Assembly: GCA_024643595.1 (NCBI GenBank)
Contig: JAHEMS010000030.1
Location: 1-15,050 of the forward strand
Direction of reading: 5' to 3'
DNA length: 15,050 nucleotides
Source: Bacteroidota bacterium
GTDB lineage: Bacteria > Bacteroidota > Bacteroidia > Cytophagales > Cyclobacteriaceae
Part shown: positions 8,269 to 15,050 of the stretch, piece by piece
Layout: each line of letters begins with the position of its first letter
Position numbering within the stretch: position 1 is the first letter of the stretch
Notes under the pieces: generated by a model
Database searches by the model: none
The model's input: only the letters and a program-made list of their open reading frames with translations
What the model was told of the DNA's origin: nothing
Translations under genes and position numbers: made by a program

Positions 8269-8344
8269 TTACTTTTTTCATTTCTCATTTGTTCCGTTTT
8301 TATTTGAAAAATGGGTTTGTATCTTACGATATAATCTCAGGTCT

Positions 8345-9022
8345 ATGGATGAAATAATAGAACACCTGCGTCTGAGCATAGCAGACGAAATCTTGTCAAA
8401 ATCTGAACGAAAGTCACTCAAGGCATTGATCAGCCAGCATGCCTTCGATGAACATCAGTTAAACTTTCTACGAAGTAAAATCTATGATCTGGCCAATGAA
8501 AAAGTAAATGCCGGAAACTTTAACTTTATACTGGAGTGGGTTAAAGCCGCCAATAGCGCCTTACTGATCCCAGAACCAAAAGTGGCCTCTGATGTGTATT
8601 TTAGTCCAGGTGACGCATGTCGTACGGCCATTATCAATCAAATTAATTTGGCGGTCAATCAACTTAATATCTGCGTCTTTACCATCAGTGATGATTTAAT
8701 TACAAATGCTATTCTAACCTCACACAAGCGGGGCACGCAAATACGTATTATTACTGACAATGATAAGTCGTTCGATGAAGGATCTGATATAGAGCAAATT
8801 GCACGTGCTGGTATTTCTGTAAAAATGGACAACACACCCAATCACATGCATCATAAATTTATGGTGAGTGACGAAAAGGCGATCATCACGGGCAGTTACA
8901 ACTGGACACGCAGCGCTGCTAAATTTAATTATGAAAACATATTGCTCAGTAAAGAAGCCGGGTTGATAAAATCATATCTGAAGGAATTTAATCATCTCTG
9001 GAAAGTAATGGAACCCTATTAA
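8345..9022 (+). CDS. Single-HKD phospholipase D-like protein with N-terminal helical domain
   Basis: Starting at the ATG at 8345 gives 225 residues. The frame stays open back to 8048, but that would overlap the divergent ABC-F gene by about 190 bases and encode low-quality sequence. Residues about 75-225 are a PLD superfamily domain: ISDDLITNAILTSHKRGTQIRI (strand and helix), then the catalytic HxKx4D motif with His169, Lys171 and Asp176, followed by GSYNWTRSA. A single HKD motif means two subunits must pair to form one active site, as in the bacterial nuclease Nuc and the mitochondrial PLD6/Zucchini group. The substrate could be nucleic acid or phospholipid. Residues 1-65 are helical, with a segment LRLSIADEILSKSERKSLKAL that faintly resembles a TerB-like domain (inference). 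No signal peptide is seen, so it should be cytoplasmic. An ABC ATPase gene follows 40 bases downstream. Confidence 0.85.
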   Translation: MDEIIEHLRLSIADEILSKSERKSLKALISQHAFDEHQLNFLRSKIYDLANEKVNAGNFNFILEWVKAANSALLIPEPKVASDVYFSPGDACRTAIINQINLAVNQLNICVFTISDDLITNAILTSHKRGTQIRIITDNDKSFDEGSDIEQIARAGISVKMDNTPNHMHHKFMVSDEKAIITGSYNWTRSAAKFNYENILLSKEAGLIKSYLKEFNHLWKVMEPY

Positions 9023-9062
9023 ACATCGCAATTCTATTCCTGAACGTTAATTGTAAAGATCA

Positions 9063-10031
9063 TTGAGTGTGACCCTATTAAACATTTCAAATATCAGTAA
9101 GGAGGGGAGCGAAGGCTTGATTCTCAATAATATCAGTTTTGCCCAAAAGAAGTTTCAGAAACTGGTGGTTGCCGGAGAAACCGGGTCAGGTAAAAGTACC
9201 CTGTTGAAAGTAATCGCCGGCTTGATACAGCCAGATTCTGGCAAAGTTATTTTTGAAGGAGAAGAAATAGCCGGCCCAAAAGATGAATTGGTCCCTGGCC
9301 ATTCACGCATTGCCTATCTTTCGCAACATTTCGAGCTACAAAAATTTCTGCGTGTAGAACAAATACTTGAGTACGCCAACAATCTCACACCAAAAGAGGC
9401 GGCTTCTATATTTTCGGTTTGCCGGATTGATCACTTGTTGAACCGTAAAACAGATCAGCTTTCAGGTGGAGAAAAGCAACGCATCGCGATAGCCCGATTG
9501 CTAATTGGTAAACCTGCTCTTCTTTTATTGGACGAACCTTTCACTAATCTGGATATGGTGTTGAAGGGGATATTAAAAAACGTAGTGGATGATATCGGCA
9601 GAAAATTACGGATTAGTTGTATCATGGTTTCTCACGATCCTGCTGATACATTGGCTTGGGCTGATGATATCCTTGTGTTAAAAGAAGGTCGTGTCATTCA
9701 ACATGGAAGTTCAAAAAAGATTTACTATGAGCCTGTTAATGAATATGTAGCTGGCTTATTTGGCAACTACAATCGTCTTACATCACGACAACAAAACACA
9801 GTTGGTATTAATCATGCTTCCACCACCAGGTTGGTGCGGCCGGAAGAATTCCGAATAAGAAAAAGTAAAGTTGCTAATCGTTTTCATATAGCTGAGGTGC
9901 GGTTTTGCGGTAATCTATACGAGTTGAAAGTTACCTATCGGCAAATGACCATTTGGGTTGCCACTTCTTCTGATAATTATAAAGTGGGTGATCGGGTTGA
10001 AATTTCTCTTATGGGTTCCCGGAAAATTTAA
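9063..10031 (+). CDS. ABC transporter ATP-binding protein with TOBE-like C-terminal domain, no adjacent permease
   Basis: This 322-residue ATPase has Walker A GETGSGKST (38-46), Q-loop Gln88, signature LSGGE (133-137), Walker B with DEPF (157-160) and H-loop His191. Residues about 245-322 form an extra C-terminal region with VRPEEFRI and later beta strands. It resembles the TOBE domain of MalK, PotA and FbpC-type importers, so an import substrate such as a sugar, polyamine, anion or iron is plausible. No permease or binding-protein gene is present on either side. There is no ATG: an in-frame TAA at 9054 limits the start to TTG 9063 or GTG 9069, and the second gives VTLLNISN. It probably shares a transcript with the PLD-like gene upstream; the alpha-glucan phosphorylase gene follows 57 bases downstream. 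Confidence 0.88.
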   Translation: MSVTLLNISNISKEGSEGLILNNISFAQKKFQKLVVAGETGSGKSTLLKVIAGLIQPDSGKVIFEGEEIAGPKDELVPGHSRIAYLSQHFELQKFLRVEQILEYANNLTPKEAASIFSVCRIDHLLNRKTDQLSGGEKQRIAIARLLIGKPALLLLDEPFTNLDMVLKGILKNVVDDIGRKLRISCIMVSHDPADTLAWADDILVLKEGRVIQHGSSKKIYYEPVNEYVAGLFGNYNRLTSRQQNTVGINHASTTRLVRPEEFRIRKSKVANRFHIAEVRFCGNLYELKVTYRQMTIWVATSSDNYKVGDRVEISLMGSRKI

Positions 10032-10040
10032 CATCTTTGC
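10032..10040 (+). promoter_or_regulatory. Possible -7-like element upstream of the glucan phosphorylase gene
   Basis: CATCTTTGC, immediately after the upstream stop codon, differs by one base from the TATCTTTG form of the Bacteroidota -7 box. It sits about 48 bases before the phosphorylase ATG. No good -33 element was found upstream, so this is tentative. Confidence 0.28.
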
Positions 10041-10088
10041 GTTTCTGTAATATTCTGGAATCGATCTTATATCAATAATTAATATTCT

Positions 10089-11720
10089 ATGGAACAAGCA
10101 AAAACCAACTTACCGAGGGTAGCCTATTTTTGTATGGAGTATGCCTTGCAAAGCGACTTTAAAATGTATGCCGGCGGATTAGGAATTCTGGCGGGTGATT
10201 ACCTCAAAGGGGCCAAAGATCACGATTACCCCATGGTAGGAATTGGACTCAAGTGGAAGCAAGGATACACCGATCAGCGAATAACTGAGAAAGGTAAAGT
10301 GCTGGACACTTATCCTATCTATAAGTATGATTTTTTAAAAGATACCGGGGTAACTGTCTCTGTTACCATTCGCAATAGGGAAGTAAAATGTAAGGTGTGG
10401 TTGTGCGATAATTTTGGAAATGCACCGATCTATTTGCTCGACACCGATGTGCCGGGCAATGAAGATAGCTGGATTTGTGGTCAACTATATGGTTGGTTTG
10501 GTGAAGAACGTATTGCACAGGAAATGGTGTTGGGAATTGGTGGTGTAAAGGCGCTGCGAGCGCTGGGCATCAAGACTGATGTATACCATTTCAACGAAGG
10601 GCATGCCTTATTTGCAGGCTTTGAGTTGATGCGAGAAAAACTGGAGGGAGGCAAAACATATGAAGAAGCTTTTGCCGCTACACGGAACGAAATAGTGTTC
10701 ACCACGCACACACCGGTAGTGCAGGGTAATGAATCACATTATATTGATCGGTTGCTGTATATGGGAGCCGATAATGGAAGTTTCAGTAAGAAGCAGTTAA
10801 AACAACTGGGTGGTGCACCTTTTAACATGACGGTAGGGGCGCTTCGTCTATCCCGGAATTCAAATGCAGTAGCGCAGTTACATGCGGTTACAGCAAATAA
10901 CATGTGGAAAAAAGTTAAAGATAAGTCCGAGATTGTAGGGATTACCAATGCTATCCATTTGCCTACATGGGTTGATAATCGTATGATCGATGCTGCGGTA
11001 AATGGTACCGACGTGTGGGGTCCTCACATGGAAAATAAAAGAAAACTTCTTGCCTTTGTTAAAGACCGAACCGGAGTTCAATTAAATGAAGATTCGCTAT
11101 TAATAGGTTTCTCGCGAAGAGCGGTGCCATATAAACGAAGTGATTTTATTTTCAGTGACAGGCCTAAGATTGATTCTTTATTCAGGACTGGGAAATTACA
11201 AATCATTTTTTCAGGTAAAGCGCATCCGCTTGACGACCGAGGTAAAGAGATCGTGGAAAACATTGTGGCATTGACAAAGGAGTATCCTAATTCGGTGGTG
11301 TTCCTGGAAAATTATGATATGACCATTGGTTCGATGTTGGTGCGAGGAAGTGATGTTTGGTTGAATAATCCCAGAAGGCCGCAGGAAGCAAGCGGTACTT
11401 CTGGAATGAAGGCGGCCATGAACGGTGCACTGAATTTAAGTACCCTTGATGGCTGGTGGCCAGAGGCATGTCAGCATGGAGTGAATGGATGGCAGATTGG
11501 CAACGGGTATGAAAACAAAAATGAAGAAAAGTTGGATGCACACGATCAAAAAGCCATGTATAAAGTGTTGCTTAATGAAGTGTTGCCTACCTACTATAAC
11601 CAGCGCAACAAGTGGATCGAAATGATGAAGCAAAGTATACTTTCGACCAAAGACCAGTTCGCTGTAAAGAGAATGTTGGAGGAATATTATCAAAAGTTAT
11701 ATGTCTCTAAATCAGCATAA
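10089..11720 (+). CDS. glgP: Alpha-glucan (glycogen) phosphorylase, short form, GT35 family
   Basis: The 543-residue cytoplasmic enzyme phosphorolyses terminal alpha-1,4-glucosyl units of glycogen or maltodextrin to glucose 1-phosphate. The N-terminus begins directly at the catalytic core (RVAYFCMEYAL, then MYAGGLGILAGDYLKGA), and FNEGHALFAGFE lies near 160-175. The pyridoxal-phosphate site is EASGTSGMKAAMNG, with Lys441 as the predicted Schiff-base lysine, followed by LSTLDGWWPEA. It is much shorter than the roughly 800-residue E. coli and muscle enzymes and fits the compact alpha-glucan phosphorylase subfamily, without the N-terminal regulatory extension. All visible core motifs are intact, so it should be active. 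No glycogen synthase or branching enzyme gene is next to it. It converges on phoU with 23 bases between stops. The ATG at 10089 lacks a Shine-Dalgarno sequence. Confidence 0.93.
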   Translation: MEQAKTNLPRVAYFCMEYALQSDFKMYAGGLGILAGDYLKGAKDHDYPMVGIGLKWKQGYTDQRITEKGKVLDTYPIYKYDFLKDTGVTVSVTIRNREVKCKVWLCDNFGNAPIYLLDTDVPGNEDSWICGQLYGWFGEERIAQEMVLGIGGVKALRALGIKTDVYHFNEGHALFAGFELMREKLEGGKTYEEAFAATRNEIVFTTHTPVVQGNESHYIDRLLYMGADNGSFSKKQLKQLGGAPFNMTVGALRLSRNSNAVAQLHAVTANNMWKKVKDKSEIVGITNAIHLPTWVDNRMIDAAVNGTDVWGPHMENKRKLLAFVKDRTGVQLNEDSLLIGFSRRAVPYKRSDFIFSDRPKIDSLFRTGKLQIIFSGKAHPLDDRGKEIVENIVALTKEYPNSVVFLENYDMTIGSMLVRGSDVWLNNPRRPQEASGTSGMKAAMNGALNLSTLDGWWPEACQHGVNGWQIGNGYENKNEEKLDAHDQKAMYKVLLNEVLPTYYNQRNKWIEMMKQSILSTKDQFAVKRMLEEYYQKLYVSKSA

Positions 11721-11743
11721 AAGAATCAATGCTGGAATGTAGA

Positions 11744-12409
11744 TCAAATTTTATTTCTTTTATGTTTTAATACTTTGGCGTCAATATAAAAAACGATTTC
11801 CTCGGCTATATTTTTCGTTAAATCACCAACGCGTTCAAGTCTACGGGTTATTGAAAATAATTTCAATATTGACTCAATTGATTTTGGGTTTTCTTTGACC
11901 AGTTTTTCCGCAATTAGTAAAGCGTTCTTGTCGTGCTCGTCAAGTTTGTCATCGTGTTTAAAGGCTTTTTTCGCAAGCTTTGTGTCTTCGTTTTTAATCG
12001 CCTCAGTCATTTCATCTAACATACTGATGGATACTTCCAGCATTTTAATCAGATTGAAATCTTCAATAAAAGGTATACTCGCTTTTTCTAAATTCGTCAC
12101 GAGTACTTTAGCGAATCCTTTTGCGTTGTCCCCAATACGTTCCAGATCGTTACTGATTTTTAAACACGACAAAACAAATCGTAAATCGGATGCTACGGGA
12201 TTATATAAAGCCAGTATGTTTTCACAATCCCGATCTATATATAGCTCCAATTGATTTACACGCTTTTCAGATTCAATGACTTCCAGTGCAATTTCAGCAT
12301 CTAATTTCGATATCGCCTTTTTACATTTGGCTAGTTGGTTTGTTACCAGAGCCAACATATCTAACAGGTTTTCGCGCAGCGCTTGAAGTTCAGGTTCTAA
12401 ATTTGACAT
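11744..12409 (-). CDS. phoU: Phosphate signalling complex protein PhoU
   Basis: This 221-residue, all-helical cytoplasmic protein contains the two tandem PhoU repeats. The first carries NPVASDLR (70-77) and LERIGDNAKG (89-98); the second carries RRLERVGDLTKN (189-200). The E/D-rich helix ends are known to bind metal clusters. PhoU connects the Pst transporter to the PhoR sensor kinase, restrains phosphate uptake and keeps the Pho response off when phosphate is plentiful. Length matches the family (about 215-240). It is the last gene of the pst operon, 40 bases after pstB, which is the classic arrangement. No phoB or phoR gene is present within the window. The ATG at 12409 agrees with the normal family N-terminus. 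Confidence 0.95.
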   Translation of the reverse strand: MSNLEPELQALRENLLDMLALVTNQLAKCKKAISKLDAEIALEVIESEKRVNQLELYIDRDCENILALYNPVASDLRFVLSCLKISNDLERIGDNAKGFAKVLVTNLEKASIPFIEDFNLIKMLEVSISMLDEMTEAIKNEDTKLAKKAFKHDDKLDEHDKNALLIAEKLVKENPKSIESILKLFSITRRLERVGDLTKNIAEEIVFYIDAKVLKHKRNKI

Positions 12410-12449
12410 GGCATTATAAAAAATTAGTGCTCAATTTAACTTTTGCGAG

Positions 12450-13205
12450 TTAACCAAATCTACCCGTAATGTAGTTTTCGGTAACTTTTTGTTTGGGCTT
12501 AATGAAAAGATCTTTGGTCTTATCATATTCAATTAATTCACCCAGATAGAAGAATGCAGTTTTATCACTGATTCTGGCCGCCTGTTGCATATTATGAGTA
12601 ACGATTACAATCGTATAATGCTCTTTAAGCTCGTTTATTAATTCTTCTATTTTAGCGGTTGATATAGGATCCAATGCAGAAGCCGGTTCATCCATTAAAA
12701 TGATGGATGGTTTAACGGCTAGTGTGCGAGCAATGCACAATCGTTGTTGCTGACCTCCAGAAAGTGATAATGCTGATTTATTCAAGGAGTCTTTTACTTC
12801 CTTCCATAAGGCAGCACGGTTCAACGATTTTTCAACCCGCTCATCAATGACTGACTTGTCGTTGATCCCTTGAATGCGAAGACCATAGGCAACGTTTTCA
12901 TAGATGGTCTTAGGAAAAGGATTTGGTTTTTGAAATACCATCCCAACCTTTTGCCTCAATTCTTCAACTTGTACCTTCTTCTTATAAATATCTTTACCTT
13001 CAATTAAGATATCACCTTCCTTAATAAAATCATCAATGTAATCATTCATGCGATTGAAGCAACGCAATAAGGTTGATTTACCACATCCGGAAGGACCAAT
13101 AAACGCGGTTACTGAATTTTCATTAATGGACATGCTAATATTTTTCAGAACGTGGTTGGTTCCGTAATAAATATTGGCCTTTGTGACTTCAATAATATGT
13201 TTCAT
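12450..13205 (-). CDS. pstB: Phosphate ABC transporter ATP-binding protein PstB
   Basis: The 251-residue ATPase energises phosphate import through the PstCA channel. It shows Walker A GPSGCGKST (37-45), the PstB-typical Q-loop segment VFQKPNPFPKTIYENV (90-105), signature LSGGQQQR (148-155), Walker B with DEPASALDP (172-180) and H-loop His204. FQKPNPFP and DEPASALDP are strong markers separating PstB from other ABC ATPases. The length is standard. The ATG lies 13 bases after the pstA stop, so the two are probably cotranscribed and translationally linked, with phoU next. Confidence 0.97.
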   Translation of the reverse strand: MKHIIEVTKANIYYGTNHVLKNISMSINENSVTAFIGPSGCGKSTLLRCFNRMNDYIDDFIKEGDILIEGKDIYKKKVQVEELRQKVGMVFQKPNPFPKTIYENVAYGLRIQGINDKSVIDERVEKSLNRAALWKEVKDSLNKSALSLSGGQQQRLCIARTLAVKPSIILMDEPASALDPISTAKIEELINELKEHYTIVIVTHNMQQAARISDKTAFFYLGELIEYDKTKDLFIKPKQKVTENYITGRFG

Positions 13206-13218
13206 TTAGTTGATGCTC

Positions 13219-14076
13219 CTACCAGTTTATTTTTTTCTGCCACCGATTTCGCAGGTAAATCGCTATCGCGTTCATTAGGAATGTTATTAGCAACAAGATA
13301 ATGATGGCCGCTGCGCCATTGATCAAAAATTCATGTTGCGGCCGCGAAATCCAATTGAAAATTTGCATGGGTAACACAGTAAATTCATCCATTGGGCTTT
13401 TTGGAACAAATGGAACATAAGCCAGGGCACCAATCACAATTAATGGAGCAGTTTCTCCAACAGCTCTTGATAAGGCTAAAATTATTCCGGTTAGAATACC
13501 ACCCGATGCTGCAGGTAATGTTTGGAGCCAAACTGTTTGCCATTTTGTTGCGCCCATGGCGAACGATGCTTCTCGTAATGATTTGGGAACGGCTTTTAAG
13601 GCTTCACGTGTTGCCACAATAATAATTGGAAGAATTAATAACGCTAACGTAAAGGCGCCTGCCAGGAGACTGCCTCCAAAGTTCATAACGCGTACAAATA
13701 TTTCTAATCCTAACAGGCCGTAAATAATGGAGGGCACACCGGCAAGATTCGCGATGTTGATTTCGATAATAGAACCTAACCCATTATTTTTTCCATACTC
13801 CTGCAAGTAGACACCGGTTGAAACGCCAAGTGGAATAGCTATTAATGCGGTTAGTACTAAAATCCAAACTGTTACGGTCCATGCAGTTAGTATGCCCGCT
13901 TTTGCGGCATTCCTTGATGGAAGGTTAGTCATAAAGTCCCAATCAATCCTGCTAATCCCCATAAAAAGAATATATCCTATGAAAATAGCCAGCATAATAA
14001 GGCCAAACAGGGTGCAAAAAATACCTACGTATTTGAAACCAATATCAATGAGCCGATTGGTTGCTAATTTATTCAT
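13219..14076 (-). CDS. pstA: Phosphate ABC transporter permease PstA
   Basis: This 285-residue inner-membrane protein forms half of the phosphate channel with PstC. Hydrophobic helices can be read at about 15-41, 64-90, 107-128, 137-156, 192-220 and 250-275, giving the six expected. The cytoplasmic coupling loop that contacts PstB is SLREASFAMGATKWQ (166-180), and SRAVGETAPLIVIGA (203-217) is typical of PstA. The length is normal. Its ATG at 14074-14076 lies inside the end of pstC, with an 8-base overlap (ATGAATAA), which suggests translational coupling and matched amounts of the two permeases. Confidence 0.96.
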   Translation of the reverse strand: MNKLATNRLIDIGFKYVGIFCTLFGLIMLAIFIGYILFMGISRIDWDFMTNLPSRNAAKAGILTAWTVTVWILVLTALIAIPLGVSTGVYLQEYGKNNGLGSIIEINIANLAGVPSIIYGLLGLEIFVRVMNFGGSLLAGAFTLALLILPIIIVATREALKAVPKSLREASFAMGATKWQTVWLQTLPAASGGILTGIILALSRAVGETAPLIVIGALAYVPFVPKSPMDEFTVLPMQIFNWISRPQHEFLINGAAAIIILLLITFLMNAIAIYLRNRWQKKINW

Positions 14077-14989
14077 ATCGTTCTTGATATTTTTTCTTAA
14101 TCCAATAACTCATATTGTTCAAGGCAAACGTAAAAATAAACAAGGTAACACCAGCAGCGAAAATGGTTCGGTATTCAATGGACCCATGTTGTACATCTCC
14201 CAAACTTACCTGGACAATGTAAGCGGTAATAGTTTCTACTCCTTGACGCGGATCTAAAGTTAGCGTGGGTTGCTGACCTGCCGCAATGGCGACTACCATG
14301 GTTTCTCCAACGGCTCTTGCAATGGCTAATATGATTGAAACCAGAATACCTGATGATGCAGATGGGACTGCCACTTTAAAAGCGGTTTGAAAACGAGTAG
14401 CTCCCATACCATAAGATGCTTCGCGTAGCGACTTAGGCAACGCATATAATGCATCTTCACTGAGGGATGAAACCATTGGGATAATCATAATGCCCATGAC
14501 CAGACCTGCCGAAAGACTATTAAACGTACTCACTCCTGGAATGAATAGTTGTAGGAAAGGGGTAACAACTGTAAGGGCAAAAAAACCATAAACTACAGTC
14601 GGAACAGCAGCCAAAAGTTCGAGCAAAGGTTTAATACTTTTCCGAAAGCCTTTTGGAGCATACTCACTCAAATAAATGGCAATTGATAGACCAATAGGGA
14701 CAGCCGTGATAACGGCTATAAACGTAGTTAAGAAGGTGCCACTAAGTAAAGGTAAAATGCCATAGTGCTTATTGGTAAATAGGGGAGTCCATTCCGTGTC
14801 TGTTAGAAAATCCAGGATGGAAACCTCGTAGAAAAAAGTAATCGATTCGCTAAATAAAACCCAGATGATTCCGAGCGTAACAAGAATGGTGATCAATCCT
14901 GAAAAAGTGAGGACCCCTTCAATGAAGTTTTCTTTATCTTTTTTCAAGAAACTTTTTTTATCAATAAATATCCGCTTTGAATCCGACAC
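14069..14989 (-). CDS. pstC: Phosphate ABC transporter permease PstC
   Basis: This 306-residue inner-membrane protein is the partner of PstA. After a charged N-terminal stretch of about 22 residues there is a first helix (23-47), followed by about five more (near 83-107, 122-145, 160-175, 212-235 and 272-293). The coupling loop is SLREASYGMGATRFQ (187-201), followed by ARAVGETMVVAIAAGQQP (224-241), which marks PstC rather than PstA. The start is GTG at 14987-14989; no ATG occurs for more than 150 codons. The GTG shares its G with the TAG stop of the upstream gene (TAGTG), so translation is probably coupled. Confidence 0.95.
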   Translation of the reverse strand: MSDSKRIFIDKKSFLKKDKENFIEGVLTFSGLITILVTLGIIWVLFSESITFFYEVSILDFLTDTEWTPLFTNKHYGILPLLSGTFLTTFIAVITAVPIGLSIAIYLSEYAPKGFRKSIKPLLELLAAVPTVVYGFFALTVVTPFLQLFIPGVSTFNSLSAGLVMGIMIIPMVSSLSEDALYALPKSLREASYGMGATRFQTAFKVAVPSASSGILVSIILAIARAVGETMVVAIAAGQQPTLTLDPRQGVETITAYIVQVSLGDVQHGSIEYRTIFAAGVTLFIFTFALNNMSYWIKKKYQERYE

Positions 14990-15050
14990 TATTTCTTTTC
15001 AACAAAGGAGGCGAATTTGGAAAGTTGATTTTGGTATTCATTATCCGGAA
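14989..15050 (-). CDS. 3' end of the gene upstream of pstC, probably the phosphate-binding protein PstS
   Basis: On the - strand one frame is open from the window edge and ends at TAG (14991-14989), encoding a C-terminal PDNEYQNQLSKFASFVEKK. Its stop overlaps the pstC GTG by one base, the usual sign of neighbouring cotranslated genes. In pst operons the gene before pstC is normally the periplasmic phosphate-binding protein pstS. With only about 20 residues visible, the PstS identity is inferred from position and not from sequence. Confidence 0.55.
   Translation of the reverse strand, partial: PDNEYQNQLSKFASFVEKK

Noticed and set aside
8048..8344. Upstream in-frame extension of the PLD-like gene
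   Set aside because: It would run antisense into the ABC-F gene for about 190 bases and encodes atypical sequence. The ATG at 8345 gives a protein that begins cleanly with its helical domain.
11895..12254. 119-residue + strand open frame inside phoU
   Set aside because: It is antisense to a clear PhoU gene, extremely Ser-rich, and has no recognisable domain.
13892..14257. 121-residue + strand open frame across the pstA/pstC junction
   Set aside because: It is a shadow of two certain permease genes on the other strand.
13451..14350. Near-identical DNA segments (GTTTCTCCAAC-GCTCTTG) in pstA and pstC
   Set aside because: They encode the shared permease motif RAVGET in two paralogous proteins, so homology explains them without a special repeat.

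Overview
The window looks like an ordinary chromosomal segment of a member of the Bacteroidota, probably a Cytophagales-type bacterium. Three things point there. Start codons have no clear Shine-Dalgarno sequence. One intergenic region carries a TATCTTTG element like the Bacteroidota -7 promoter box (TAnnTTTG). Several exported proteins are short-signal lipoproteins beside family members typical of this phylum. The placement is inferred from style, not from a marker gene. Almost all of the sequence is coding. No stretch longer than 300 bases lacks a gene, and I see no tRNA, rRNA, CRISPR array, insertion sequence or phage gene.

The left part (1-3515, + strand) holds the 3' end of an ADP-ribosylglycohydrolase-family gene with an extra C-terminal beta domain. 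It is followed by a lipoprotein combining a sorbosone/glucose dehydrogenase-type beta-propeller with a cytochrome c domain, and by a lipoprotein alpha/beta hydrolase of the proline iminopeptidase type. All three are probably catabolic or cell-envelope enzymes. Next come a CorA-type Mg/Co channel with an unusual N-terminal extension (3666-4877, +), a small lipoprotein of unknown function (4906-5310, -), and a malate/L-lactate dehydrogenase-type (Ldh2 family) oxidoreductase (5445-6539, +).

The middle part holds an ABC-F protein (6598-8241, -). Divergent from it are a small single-HKD phospholipase D-like protein (8345-9022, +) and an ABC transporter ATPase with a TOBE-like tail and no permease beside it (9063-10031, +). 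A short-form alpha-glucan phosphorylase follows (10089-11720, +).

The right part (11744 to the window end, - strand) is the high-affinity phosphate uptake operon. It reads, in transcription order, the 3' end of an upstream gene (probably pstS), pstC, pstA, pstB and phoU. PstC and PstA form the membrane channel, PstB powers it, and PhoU links transport to phosphate signalling. The gene junctions are tight: a one-base stop/start overlap, an 8-base overlap, then gaps of 13 and 40 bases.

I did not find a convincing new system. The least explained items are the PLD-like/orphan ABC ATPase pair, the repeat-like N-terminal extension of CorA, the unknown lipoprotein, and the beta domain fused to the ADP-ribosylglycohydrolase.
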